Below, one piece after another: positions 52,680 through 61,878 of a DNA stretch of 64,000 nucleotides. This DNA comes from Paraburkholderia sprentiae WSM5005 (lineage in GTDB: Bacteria > Pseudomonadota > Gammaproteobacteria > Burkholderiales > Burkholderiaceae). The position numbers were made by a program, and so were the translations under genes. Numbering within the stretch: the first letter of the stretch is position 1; each line of letters starts with the position of its first letter. Where the stretch lies: contig NZ_CP017562.2 of NCBI RefSeq assembly GCF_001865575.2, forward strand, positions 558,001-622,000. The letters are read 5' to 3'. The notes under the pieces were generated by a model that ran no database searches, had not been told where the DNA came from, and saw nothing but the letters and a program-made list of their open reading frames with translations.

Positions 52680-54572
52680 TCACTTGCGCCGCTGCGCCTG
52701 CGCCGCGAGCCGCACCGCCGCATTGGCCGCCCCATAGCCGTCGTAGCCGCCGCGCCGCTCGACGATCTCGAGGAAGAAGCGCTGGTCGAGTTGCTCGGTA
52801 TAAGCGTGGAAAAACTCGCCGCCCCGTTCATCGCGGTCGTACAGGATATGGTTCGCGCGCATTGCTTCGAGCAGCGTGTCGGACAGCGCGTAGCGGGCCG
52901 CGAGGTCGTCGTAGTAATTGCGCGGAATGCGCAGGATCGGCACGCCGTCGGCGACGAACTCGGGGATCGCGCTGAAGATGTCGCTGGTGCGGAACGCGAC
53001 GTGGTTCAGGCCCGAGCCGTGATACGTGTGCAGCGCCTCGGCGACTGCCGTATGGCGATCCACCGACGCATTCAGCGCGATCCGTACCGAGCCGTCGGGG
53101 CTGCGCAGCGCGCGGCTGCGCACGAGGCCGTATGGATCGGGCACCAGCACGCCCGGCTCGGCCAGGAAGCCGAGCGCGGTGCGTAGAAATAACACCCACG
53201 TATCGAGCGCATTGGCCGGCACCGACAGGCACACGTGATCGATCCGCTCGAGCGGTCCGACCTCGGTCGGCCCGTTGACGTCGGTGAGCACGAAATCGGC
53301 TTCGAATAGCGTGGGCTGATCCGGCCTTTCGTCGACGAAATAGTTGAGGCTGCCGTCCGGCGCCTGCACGGCCGGCAGTACGCGCTCGTTCGGCCCGACC
53401 TGGCCGGAGAACGGCGCGTAGCCGAAGCCGGCCGCGCGCTCGAATGCCTGGCTCGCGTCATCGACCCGAAACGCCGATGCGCACAGCGACAAGCCGTGCT
53501 GCTGGAAAAAAGCGTTTGCGAACGAATCGGGCTCGGCGTTCAGCACGATCGATGCCGCGCCGTGCTGATACAGCGTCACGTCCTTCGAGCGATGCTGGCC
53601 GGCCTGGCGGAAGCGCAGCTTGCCGAGCCAGTCGGCGAGCTGCGCGCGCGTCGTGTGATCGACCGCGAATTCGAGGAACTGATAGCCCACGTGCGCGGGT
53701 GCCGCGGGCGAGCGGTACAGCTCGCTCGTCGTCTTCTGCGGCTGCGATTGCTGTTCGAGCAGCGCGCGGGTTTGCTCTTCGAGGAACAGCAGCGAGCGAT
53801 GGCCATCGGCCGCCGTGATCGTGGTGGGGGCGGCGCGAAAGCCATCGTTGAAGATTTCCAGCGAAAGCGGGCCCTTGTAGCCGGCCTTGACGACCTGCGC
53901 GGTGAAGTTCGCGAGATCGAAGTCGCCCTGGCCGGGGAAGCAGCGGTAGTGGCGGCTCCACTCGAGCACGTCCATCGCGAGCTTCGGCGCGTCCGCGATC
54001 TGCACGAACGCGATGCGCTCGCCTGGAATGTCGGCGATAGCCTCCGGCGTGTCGTTCAGCGATAGCGTATGAAAGCTGTCGAGCACGAGTCCGAGGCTCG
54101 GATGGTTCACTGCGTCGACGAGCTTCCACGCGTGGCGGTAGGTCTTCACGTGCTTGCCCCACGCCAGCGCCTCATAACCGGCGATGACGCCGGCCGCCGC
54201 GGCCGCCCGGGCCAGCGCGCCGAGCTGATCGATCATCAGCGAGTCGTCGCAGAGGGTGTCCGGCGAGACGTTGCTGCACACGAGGATGCGGTCCGTGCCG
54301 AGCTCGTGCATCACGTCGAACTTGCGCTTGGCGCGATCGAGATTGCGCGCCAGCCGCTCGGGACTGACGCCGTCGAAGTCGCGAAACGGCTGGAACAGCA
54401 TGATCTTCAGGCCGAGGTCGTCGGCGATGCGACGCACGTCGGCGGGCGAGCCGTCGAAATACAGCAGGTCGTTCTCGAAGATTTCGACGCCTTCGAAGCC
54501 CGCCGCGCGGATCGCGCTCAGCTTCTCGACGAGGGTGCCGCTAATCGACACGGTGGCAATCGAACGTTGCAT
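52680..54572 (-). CDS. quiC: 3-dehydroshikimate dehydratase QuiC with C-terminal HPPD-like domain
   Basis: 630 residues. N-terminal half, about 1-290, is a sugar-phosphate-isomerase TIM barrel (ISGTLVEKLSAIRAAGFEGVEI, LVLDSFHTLSLND, MFNDGFRAAPTT-like FNDGFRAAPTTITAAD). The second half, about 300-610, is a 4-hydroxyphenylpyruvate dioxygenase-like VOC pair (QFLEFAVDHTTRAQLADWLG, RIDHVCLSVPANALDTWVLF, GLNHVAFRTSDIF). This bipartite form is known in QuiC1-type dehydratases, which turn 3-dehydroshikimate into protocatechuate; the dioxygenase half may be inactive or regulatory. ATG at 54570-54572 has AGGAG. Divergent from the aroQ-aroE-transporter operon: quinate and shikimate are routed to the ring-cleavage pathway. 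Confidence 0.93.
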   Translation of the reverse strand: MQRSIATVSISGTLVEKLSAIRAAGFEGVEIFENDLLYFDGSPADVRRIADDLGLKIMLFQPFRDFDGVSPERLARNLDRAKRKFDVMHELGTDRILVCSNVSPDTLCDDSLMIDQLGALARAAAAAGVIAGYEALAWGKHVKTYRHAWKLVDAVNHPSLGLVLDSFHTLSLNDTPEAIADIPGERIAFVQIADAPKLAMDVLEWSRHYRCFPGQGDFDLANFTAQVVKAGYKGPLSLEIFNDGFRAAPTTITAADGHRSLLFLEEQTRALLEQQSQPQKTTSELYRSPAAPAHVGYQFLEFAVDHTTRAQLADWLGKLRFRQAGQHRSKDVTLYQHGAASIVLNAEPDSFANAFFQQHGLSLCASAFRVDDASQAFERAAGFGYAPFSGQVGPNERVLPAVQAPDGSLNYFVDERPDQPTLFEADFVLTDVNGPTEVGPLERIDHVCLSVPANALDTWVLFLRTALGFLAEPGVLVPDPYGLVRSRALRSPDGSVRIALNASVDRHTAVAEALHTYHGSGLNHVAFRTSDIFSAIPEFVADGVPILRIPRNYYDDLAARYALSDTLLEAMRANHILYDRDERGGEFFHAYTEQLDQRFFLEIVERRGGYDGYGAANAAVRLAAQAQRRK

Positions 54573-54889
54573 GAACGGCTCCTGCGAAAACGCACAAACG
54601 GGGAGAAAGGAACAGGCAAGCCGCTGCGGCGCGCCTGTGGGCGCTGCGTGCCGGGTTTGCTGCAACGCGCAAATCGAGTCGCTCCGTTACGCAACGCAGC
54701 AAGATGCAGACCAGAATTCCCCATACTAGCCGGCAGTTTCGACAGTCTATACAAACTAACTAGATGGTACAAATTCGTAGAAACCCCGAATGACGGCGAC
54801 GGCCGATGCGCGCACACTTCGTTATACGTCGAAGAACCGCCGCGGGTGCCGCGGTTCGAGTCGTACCTAATTCCGCAGGAGTCGTTGTT

Positions 54890-55345
54890 ATGAGTTTTGC
54901 CTCCGTACTGGTCCTGAACGGACCGAACCTCAATCTGCTCGGCACGCGCGAGCCGGCCATCTACGGCGCGGAAACCCTCGACGACGTCGCGAAGCTGTGC
55001 CGCGACGCGGGCGGGCGCCTCGGCCTCGCGGTCGACTTTTGCCAGTCGAACGCCGAGCATCAGCTGATCGACTGGCTACACGCAGCACGTAGCAAGGTCG
55101 ACGGCGTCGTGATCAATCCGGCCGCGTACACGCATACGTCGGTCGCGATCGCCGACGCGTTGACCGCGATCGAGAAGCCCGTCATCGAGGTGCATATCTC
55201 TAACGTGCATCGGCGCGAGGCGTTCCGGCATCACTCGTACGTGTCGGCGGTCGCGGACGCGATCATCGTCGGCTGCGGCACGCAGGGCTATGTGCTCGCG
55301 CTGGAACGGATGGCGACGATTCTTAAGAATAGGGCGGCGAAATGA
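54890..55345 (+). CDS. aroQ: Type II 3-dehydroquinate dehydratase
   Basis: 151 residues. [20 protein letters not shown] with the active-site loop Tyr region, [15 protein letters not shown], and the [18 protein letters not shown] block with the catalytic histidine are complete. It interconverts 3-dehydroquinate and 3-dehydroshikimate. In this catabolic context it would work toward dehydroshikimate for QuiC, as an inducible copy beside the biosynthetic one. Start ATG at 54890 with GGAG upstream. Stop overlaps the next start (ATGA at 55342). Confidence 0.96.
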   Translation: MSFASVLVLNGPNLNLLGTREPAIYGAETLDDVAKLCRDAGGRLGLAVDFCQSNAEHQLIDWLHAARSKVDGVVINPAAYTHTSVAIADALTAIEKPVIEVHISNVHRREAFRHHSYVSAVADAIIVGCGTQGYVLALERMATILKNRAAK

Positions 55346-56280
55346 TCACTGAAGCGAACACTCGGGGAGCTCCCCGAAGCGCCGCGGAGATCGCCGCGTT
55401 GGCCAATGCGCAGGCGAGCTCGAGGGCCGCGCCGTGCTCCTTTCTGGTCGGTCTGATCGGTTCGGGCATTAGCGGTTCGCTCACGCCCGCGATGCACGAG
55501 GAAGAGGGCGGCAAGCTCGGTCTGCATTATGTGTATCGGCGTATCGATCTCGATGCGCTGAAACTCGACATCGCCGCACTGCCGGAGCTGCTGACGGCAG
55601 CCGAACGGATGGGCTACAACGGCCTGAACATCACGTATCCGTGCAAGCAGGCGGTCATTCCGCTGCTCGACGAACTGTCCGACGACGCCCGCGCGCTCGG
55701 CGCGGTCAACACCGTGTTGTTCAAGGACGGCAAGCGCATCGGTCACAACACCGACTGGTCCGGCTTCGCGCGCGCATTCCAGCGCGGCCTGCCGGATGTG
55801 TCGCTGGAACGCGTCGTGCAGCTCGGCGCCGGCGGCGCGGGCGCGGCGGTTGCGCACGCCGCGCTGAACCTGGGCGCGCAATCGCTGACGCTGTTCGACG
55901 TCGATGCCGCGCGCGCGCAGTCACTCGCCGACGAGTTGCAGGCGCGTTTCCCTAAAGCCGAGGTCAGCGCCGGCATGTCGCTAGCGGAGTCGCTCGCGGC
56001 CGCGCAAGGGCTGATTCACGCGACGCCGACCGGCATGGCCAAAATGCCGGGCCTGCCGCTGCCGGCCGAATTGCTGCACCGCGACCTGTGGGTTGCCGAC
56101 ATCGTTTATTTCCCGATCCGCACCGCGCTGTTGCAGGCGGCCGAGGCGCTCGGCTGCCGCACGCTGAGCGGCGGCGGCATGGCGGTCTACCAGGCGGTCG
56201 ATGCGATGCGCATTTTCACGGGCCTCGAGCCGGACGCCGAGCGCGTCTACACCCACTTTCAATCGCTGTTGCAACGCTAA
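55342..56280 (+). CDS. Shikimate/quinate 5-dehydrogenase family protein
   Basis: 312 residues, AroE fold: shikimate-binding [13 protein letters not shown] (about 41-52), catalytic Lys102 in NITYPCKQ, Asp138 in HNTDW, and the NAD(P) motif GAGGAG at 162-167. It is longer at the N-terminus than housekeeping AroE (about 30 residues, [23 protein letters not shown]). Fits QuiB/YdiB-type enzymes that oxidise quinate or shikimate with NAD+. Overlaps aroQ by ATGA, so both are translated together. Confidence 0.92.
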   Translation: MITEANTRGAPRSAAEIAALANAQASSRAAPCSFLVGLIGSGISGSLTPAMHEEEGGKLGLHYVYRRIDLDALKLDIAALPELLTAAERMGYNGLNITYPCKQAVIPLLDELSDDARALGAVNTVLFKDGKRIGHNTDWSGFARAFQRGLPDVSLERVVQLGAGGAGAAVAHAALNLGAQSLTLFDVDAARAQSLADELQARFPKAEVSAGMSLAESLAAAQGLIHATPTGMAKMPGLPLPAELLHRDLWVADIVYFPIRTALLQAAEALGCRTLSGGGMAVYQAVDAMRIFTGLEPDAERVYTHFQSLLQR

Positions 56281-56330
56281 CCGGCCGCGTAAAGACCGGC
56301 ACACAAGCTGATCGAGGAGACAAGCACGAC

Positions 56331-57698
56331 ATGCCGCAATCGTTCCAATCCAATTCCGCGGACTCGTCCGCGCCGAACAGGACGGCGAGCCCCGCGCGCC
56401 GTTCGAAAGCCCGTTATCAGATCCTCGCGCTGCTCGCAGTCGGCACGATGATCAACTATCTCGACCGCACCGTGCTCGGCATCGCGGCGCCGCAGTTGAC
56501 CAAGGAACTCGGCATCAACGCCGCGCTGATGGGCCTGCTGTTCTCCGTGTTTTCGTGGAGCTACGTCGCCTCGCAAATTCCAGGCGGGCTCTTTCTCGAC
56601 CGCTTCGGCAGCAAGCTCACGTACTTCCTGTCGATGACGTTCTGGTCGCTGTGCACGCTCGCGCAGGGGCTCGTCCATGGCATCGGCGGCCTGTTCGCGT
56701 TCCGTCTGGGACTGGGCGTGTCGGAGGCACCGTGCTTTCCGACCAATAGCCGGGTGGTCGCCACCTGGTTCCCGCAAAGCGAACGCGCGATGGCGACCGG
56801 TACCTACACGGTCGGCGAATATATCGGCCTCGCGTTTTTCAGCCCGTTCCTGTTCATGCTGATGGGCGCGTTCGGTTGGCGCTCGCTGTTCCTCGTGGTC
56901 GGCGGCGTCGGTATCGCGTTTGGCGTGGTGTGGTGGTTGCTGTATCGCGAGCCGCGCGATCATCCGTCGGCGAATCAGGAAGAGCTCGACTATATCGAGG
57001 CGGGCGGTGGACTGACGCAACGCAACAAGGAGGTCGCGGGTGCGGCCGACGCAGCCTCGTCGAAGAAGAGTGGCTTCGAATGGCGCACGATTGGCCGGCT
57101 GCTCAAACATCGTCAGCTGACCGGCATCTGCCTCGGCCAGTTCGCGGGCAATTCGACGCTGGTGTTCTTCCTCACGTGGTTCCCGACGTATCTCGCCACC
57201 GAGCGTCATATGGCATGGCTGAAGATCGGCTTCTTCGCGATCATGCCGTTCATTGCGGCGTCGATCGGCGTGATGTTCGGCGGCCTGTTCTCCGACTGGC
57301 TGCTGCGTCGTGGCAAATCGGCGAACGTCGCGCGCAAGCTGCCGATCATCGCGGGTCTGCTGCTCGCGTCGACGATCATTCTGGCCAACTATGTCCAGAG
57401 CAACGTGGCGGTGATCGCGATTCTGTCGGTGGCGTTTTTCGCGCAAGGGATGGCCGCGCTCGGCTGGACGCTCGTGTCGGATATCGCACCCGAGGGTCTG
57501 CTCGGCGTGACCGGCGGCATCTTCAACTTCGCCGCGAATCTGGCGGGTATCGTGACACCGCTCGTGGTGGGCCTGATCGTCGCGGCGACCGGTTCGTTCG
57601 TGGGCGCGCTGGTATTTATCGGCGTCGTCGCGTTGATCGGTGCGCTGTCGTACATCTTCATCGTCGGCGATATCAAGCGGATCGTGCTGGTGGATTAA
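56331..57698 (+). CDS. MFS transporter, anion:cation symporter family (likely quinate/shikimate uptake)
   Basis: 455 residues, 12 TM segments. ACS family signs: MINYLDRTVLGIAAPQLTKEL in TM1, VFSWSYVASQIPGGLFLDRFG (motif A-like), SEAPCFPTNSRVVATWFPQSERAMATGTYT. Members import galactarate, tartrate, phthalate or related organic acids with protons. It lies 50 bases after the shikimate dehydrogenase gene with GAGGAGA before the ATG at 56331. Genome context makes quinate or shikimate the likely substrate (inference). A strong terminator follows at 57750-57789. Confidence 0.9.
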   Translation: MPQSFQSNSADSSAPNRTASPARRSKARYQILALLAVGTMINYLDRTVLGIAAPQLTKELGINAALMGLLFSVFSWSYVASQIPGGLFLDRFGSKLTYFLSMTFWSLCTLAQGLVHGIGGLFAFRLGLGVSEAPCFPTNSRVVATWFPQSERAMATGTYTVGEYIGLAFFSPFLFMLMGAFGWRSLFLVVGGVGIAFGVVWWLLYREPRDHPSANQEELDYIEAGGGLTQRNKEVAGAADAASSKKSGFEWRTIGRLLKHRQLTGICLGQFAGNSTLVFFLTWFPTYLATERHMAWLKIGFFAIMPFIAASIGVMFGGLFSDWLLRRGKSANVARKLPIIAGLLLASTIILANYVQSNVAVIAILSVAFFAQGMAALGWTLVSDIAPEGLLGVTGGIFNFAANLAGIVTPLVVGLIVAATGSFVGALVFIGVVALIGALSYIFIVGDIKRIVLVD

Positions 57699-57749
57699 TT
57701 CTTTCCGCTGAGCCTCGTTTCATCTCGCGGTCGCTGTTTCGTTCGAATT

Positions 57750-57789
57750 CCCGGTTGTCGTCGCAGTGCGGCGGCAACCGGGGATTTTT
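57750..57789 (+). terminator. Rho-independent terminator of the quinate/shikimate operon
   Basis: CCCGGTTGTCGTCGC (57750-57764) pairs base for base (with three G-T pairs) with 57768-57782 around a three-base loop, followed by ATTTTT. Placed 52 bases after the transporter stop. Confidence 0.9.
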
Positions 57790-57959
57790 GCGTTTGGGGC
57801 CGGGTCGTGGCATCTGCTTATACGATGTCTTATCTGATCTGTGCGACCCTGCAAGATCTGCCAAGGCGCAGGGTAAACCATCTTGTATGACATCCCATCA
57901 ATGAAGAGAATGCCTACAACATTAATCGCAAGTTGTATCTTCAAACCATGGGAGGGGAC

Positions 57960-59570
57960 ATGAGGACGGGATGGTTGGCGATTGCACTGGCATGCATGAC
58001 GGTGGCGGGCTGCGGCGGTGGTGGAATATCGAACAGTGATTCCGACGCGACGGCCGCGCCCGCGACGCCTGCGTCTTCACCGAGCGTCAAGACGACGTTC
58101 AGCGTCGCGGAGTTCGGCGCCAAAGGCGACGGTTCGACGGACGACACCGCCGCGATCCAGAAAGCACTGAATGCCGCGAGTGCCGCGAAGGGGACGGTCG
58201 TATTTCCGCAGGGCACGTTCATGACCGGCGCGCTGTTCGTCGGTTCGAACACGACCTTGCAGATCGATGAAGGCGTGACGCTGAAGGCCATCCAGGCGCA
58301 GAGCTGGTGGAACATCAAAACCACCATCGCGTCTGGCGCGACGAACGGTTTCTATCCCGATGGTGTTTCGCTGTACCCGCAGGTGCCGACCCGCGTGCAG
58401 GGCATCGAGATGAACTGGGCATCCGCGATCATCAACGTCCGCGACGCCGACAACGTGACGATCACCGGCAAGGGCGTGATTGACGGCAACGGGCAATCGT
58501 GGTGGTCGCACTATTACGCCGACGGCACGACCTTCCATTCGTCGCTGGGTGTTACATGGGCGCTGAACTGGGACGAGCAGCGGCCGCGCGGTATCGAAAC
58601 GTACAAGTCGACGAACGTCACGATCAAGGACGTGACCGTGCAGAACTCGCCGTTCTGGACCATTCACCTGTGCTACTCGGACCAACTGCATCTCGACGGC
58701 GTCCACGTCTACAACTTCCCGACGGCAGCGACCGGCATCATGCCGAGTACCGACGGCATCGACATGGACTCGTCGACGAACATTCTGGTCGAGAACGCGG
58801 ATATTGTCGCGAACGACGATGGCTTCGTCATCAAGTCGGGCCGTGACGGCGACGGGCTGCGCGTGAACAAGCCGACAGCGAACGTCGTGATCCGCAACTC
58901 GACAGTGCGCGCCGGCGCGACTGCGTTTACGATCGGCAGCGAAACGTCGGGAGGCGCGAACAATATCGAGGTGTCGAACATTCAGGTCTCGCCGCTGACC
59001 GCGCAGATCAACAGCAACGTCGGCTACAAGACGGGCGGGCCGGCCGTCTACAGCGTGTTCGTGTTCAAGTCCGCGCCGACGCGCGGCGGCGTGATGGAAA
59101 ACGTCTATATCCACGACATCAACGTCGACGACGCGTACTACTTCATGCAAGGCAACGAAAACTGGCCGGCCGGCGGCACGGTGCCGGCCGCGTTCGGCAC
59201 GACGTATGTGGAACCGCCGTACTGGCCGTCGATACTCGTGATGCCGGCCAACGCGTCGGACGGCTATCCGATCTTCCGCAACTTCAGGTTCGAGAACATC
59301 ACGATGAAGCACGTCGAGAGCGCGGTGTTCGGCGTCGCGGGTTACACGATCGCGGGTGAAGCGGAAAAGGGCCGGTTTACCAATTTCACGTTCAACAACG
59401 TGAACATCACGGCAGTCAAATCGTCGGGCACCTCAGTGGGCGCCGGTTCGATCGCCAATGCGGGCAACTGGACCTTTACCAACAGCACGATCAAGAACGC
59501 CGCGGGGGCAAACCTCGTGCCGACGTTGGCGACCACGTCGACTGCCGTCACCGGTTTGCCGGGACAGTAA
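57960..59570 (+). CDS. Glycoside hydrolase family 28-like pectinase, lipoprotein
   Basis: 536 residues. The lipobox MTVAGC gives Cys at about 18 after a short hydrophobic signal (MRTGWLAIALACMTVAGC). The mature enzyme is a right-handed beta-helix: FSVAEFGAKGDGSTDDTAAI is the usual pectate-lyase-3/GH28 start, with the catalytic-site-like STDGIDMDSS and NDDGFVIKSGRDGDG blocks near 262 and 285. It likely degrades galacturonan or a related polysaccharide at the cell surface. ATG at 57960 with GGAGGGG at six bases. It is followed by a bidirectional hairpin, separate from the transporter operon by a strong terminator. Confidence 0.9.
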   Translation: MRTGWLAIALACMTVAGCGGGGISNSDSDATAAPATPASSPSVKTTFSVAEFGAKGDGSTDDTAAIQKALNAASAAKGTVVFPQGTFMTGALFVGSNTTLQIDEGVTLKAIQAQSWWNIKTTIASGATNGFYPDGVSLYPQVPTRVQGIEMNWASAIINVRDADNVTITGKGVIDGNGQSWWSHYYADGTTFHSSLGVTWALNWDEQRPRGIETYKSTNVTIKDVTVQNSPFWTIHLCYSDQLHLDGVHVYNFPTAATGIMPSTDGIDMDSSTNILVENADIVANDDGFVIKSGRDGDGLRVNKPTANVVIRNSTVRAGATAFTIGSETSGGANNIEVSNIQVSPLTAQINSNVGYKTGGPAVYSVFVFKSAPTRGGVMENVYIHDINVDDAYYFMQGNENWPAGGTVPAAFGTTYVEPPYWPSILVMPANASDGYPIFRNFRFENITMKHVESAVFGVAGYTIAGEAEKGRFTNFTFNNVNITAVKSSGTSVGAGSIANAGNWTFTNSTIKNAAGANLVPTLATTSTAVTGLPGQ

Positions 59571-59605
59571 ATGGTTGAGCGCGCTTCGTCTCTCTAAGCG
59601 ATAAA

Positions 59606-59637
59606 AAACGGGATGTGGCTTTCACCACATCCCGTTT
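59606..59637. terminator. Bidirectional terminator between GH28 and TetR genes
   Basis: AAACGGGATGTGG (59606-59618) and CCACATCCCGTTT (59625-59637) are exact reverse complements around CTTTCA, with A and T runs on both sides. It sits between two convergent genes. Confidence 0.92.
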
Positions 59638-59667
59638 CCGTTTCGGCCGTCGGCTACGCAACCGGCC

Positions 59668-60378
59668 TCAATCGTCCTTCTTTACGAACCGCAAGATCGC
59701 ATCGACGATCATCGCCCGATGCCGCGCCCGCAGCCGCGGATGCGACGGATCCCGCCCAAACGCGGTGCCGAACGTATGCCGGTTGCCCACGCGATGAAAG
59801 CACAGCGAGCTGATCATCAGATGCAGATCGATCGGATCGATGTCGCTGCGGAACTGGCCGGCCGCGATGCCGCGCGCGAGCAGATCCTCGATCGTGTGAA
59901 TCACGGTGACGTTGCGTCCTTTGAACGTCTTCACCTGCTCGACATACTTCGCGCCGTGAATATTTTCAATCGTCACGAGGCGCACGAAGTCGCGCTGGCG
60001 GTCGTGGTAGTCGAACGTGAATTCGACCAGCGCGCGCATGCCCTCGACCGGATCGAGTTCGCTGACGTGCAGATCCTGTTCGAGCGCACGAATGTCGCCA
60101 TACACCTTTTCCAGCACCGCCTGGTACAACCCTTCCTTGCTGCCGAAGTAGTAGTACAGCATGCGCTTGGTGGTGTTGGTGCGTTCCGCGATCGCGTCGA
60201 CGCGTGCGCCCGTCAGTCCCATCGCGGAAAATTCCTGGGTCGCGACGTCGAGAATATTGCGCTTCGTCTGCTCGGGATCGTATTTGCGTCGGGCGTCGAC
60301 ACGTCGGCCTTCGCCGTGCGGCGCATGGGACACGATGCCGTTGGTATCAGGCTCGGCGGCCTTGCTTCCCTTTTTCAT
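59668..60378 (-). CDS. TetR-family transcriptional regulator
   Basis: 236 residues. N-terminal 30 residues are disordered-like; the HTH is at about 36-90 (DPEQTKRNILDVATQEFSAM, LTGARVDAIAERTNTTKRM, LYYYFGSKEGLYQAV). C-terminal ligand-binding part matches TetR C-terminal domains (MRALVEFTFDYHDRQRDF). It could control the FAD oxidoreductase gene upstream on the same strand or the neighbouring quinate genes; nothing in the sequence settles it. Confidence 0.9.
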   Translation of the reverse strand: MKKGSKAAEPDTNGIVSHAPHGEGRRVDARRKYDPEQTKRNILDVATQEFSAMGLTGARVDAIAERTNTTKRMLYYYFGSKEGLYQAVLEKVYGDIRALEQDLHVSELDPVEGMRALVEFTFDYHDRQRDFVRLVTIENIHGAKYVEQVKTFKGRNVTVIHTIEDLLARGIAAGQFRSDIDPIDLHLMISSLCFHRVGNRHTFGTAFGRDPSHPRLRARHRAMIVDAILRFVKKDD

Positions 60379-60483
60379 TGTGGTTTCGAGCGGCAGTGAC
60401 GGCGCATTCTAGCATGGCGAAACGGGCCTCTGGCGCGGCTCTGAGGCGTCGGCGCAGGCATCTGGAAGGCGCTCGCGCGGCGC

Positions 60484-61773
60484 TTACGCGACCGGGCGCG
60501 TGGGGCGGCGGCGGGCGGCGAGCGCGTCGCGTGTTTGCATCGCGGTGTACGTGAGCTGCGCGGCGGCAACACCGAGCGCGCCGTACGTGCGCGTGAGGCC
60601 GAAGGTCGCGAACGCGTCGGGCACCGGCCGTTCGCCGGCGATGGCCGCGGCCAGCAGTTCGCCCGACACCGTGGTCGGCGCCATCCCGTGTCCGCCGAAA
60701 CCGACCGCGTACCAGACGCCGTCCACGCTGCGGCCGATCTGCGGCATCTTGTGCCGCGCATAGCTCATCAGGCCGCCCCATGCATGCTCGACGCGCACGC
60801 CACGCAACTGCGGATAGACCTTCAGCAGATCGTGTCGCAACAGTCGCGCGATCGCCGCGGGCTCGCGATCGCGCACCGAGATGCGGCCGCCCCACAGAAT
60901 GCGCGTGTCGGGCAGCGGGCGGTAGTAGTCGAACGCGAAGCGGGTGTCGTAGATCGCAGCGCGCGTGGCGAGCGCGTCGTGCAATCGTTCGCCGAGCGGC
61001 TCGGTCGCCATCACGTACGTCGCGATCGGCAGCACCGCGCGCTCGACGCGCGCGTACACGTTGCGCGCATAACCGCCGCCCGCCATCACGACGTGGCGCG
61101 CGTCGAACCCGCCTTGCGGCGTCTCGACGACGAAGCCCGTACCCTCGCGCCGCAAGCTCGCGACCGGGGAGCGCTCGTGGATCGTCACGCCCGCTTGCGC
61201 GGCCGCCGCGGCAACGCCGACAACGTATTTGAGCGGATGAAAATGGAATGCGTTGCGCTCGAACAGGCCGCCGTGATAGCGACTCGTTTTCAGCAGCGCG
61301 GCGAGTTCGCCGGCCGCGATCGGCTCCCAGTCGATGCCGAACGAATCGCGCATCAGACGCCGTTGCGCTTCGAGACGCGCGGGTTCGTCGAACCAGTTCG
61401 CGAGGATCACGCCGGCATCGGTTGCGTCGCAATCGATCCGGTAGCGCGCAATGCGTTTGCGCATCAGCTCGAGCGCGTCGGTGGTTAGCGCATAGAGCTC
61501 GCGCGCGCGAGTCGGCCCGAGCGTCTTCAGCAGGTCGGCGCAATCGAGGCTGTAGCCGCCGAACACGAAGCCGCCGTTGCGTCCGGATGCGCCGAAGCCG
61601 ACCTGTTGCGCTTCGAGCACGACGACGTCTTCGACGCCGCGCTCCGCGAGTCCCAACGCGGTGGAGAGTCCCGCGAGTCCGCCGCCGACGATACAGACGT
61701 GCGCGCTGCGTCGGCCGGTGAGTGGGGCGTAGGCGGACGAACGGCTGACGGTGGCTTCGTAGAAACTTTGCAT
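60484..61773 (-). CDS. FAD-dependent amine oxidoreductase (DAO family, PuuB-like)
   Basis: 429 residues. FAD motif GGGLAG at 30-35, DAO family core GFGASGRNGGFVFGGYSLD at about 60, and C-terminal block WGGLMSYARHKMPQIGR with YAVGFGGHGMAPTTVSG. This is the pattern of gamma-glutamylputrescine oxidase and related secondary-amine oxidases. Substrate unresolved. ATG at 61771-61773; a longer frame begins at 61830 without better signal. It lies between TetR and the araD-like gene, all on the minus strand. Confidence 0.87.
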   Translation of the reverse strand: MQSFYEATVSRSSAYAPLTGRRSAHVCIVGGGLAGLSTALGLAERGVEDVVVLEAQQVGFGASGRNGGFVFGGYSLDCADLLKTLGPTRARELYALTTDALELMRKRIARYRIDCDATDAGVILANWFDEPARLEAQRRLMRDSFGIDWEPIAAGELAALLKTSRYHGGLFERNAFHFHPLKYVVGVAAAAAQAGVTIHERSPVASLRREGTGFVVETPQGGFDARHVVMAGGGYARNVYARVERAVLPIATYVMATEPLGERLHDALATRAAIYDTRFAFDYYRPLPDTRILWGGRISVRDREPAAIARLLRHDLLKVYPQLRGVRVEHAWGGLMSYARHKMPQIGRSVDGVWYAVGFGGHGMAPTTVSGELLAAAIAGERPVPDAFATFGLTRTYGALGVAAAQLTYTAMQTRDALAARRRPTRPVA

Positions 61774-61878
61774 GCGGCGCGAGCCTGTAAACAGACCCAA
61801 GCGTAGCGGCAATCGTATGCCGCCGTCCACCCCGCGTCAGTCCGCACGTCGGCAGGCGCCCCGCTGCACTTCAACGTG

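Noticed and set aside
58077-59312. A 411-codon minus-strand frame
   Set aside because: Antisense to the GH28 gene; arginine-, histidine- and valine-rich shadow.
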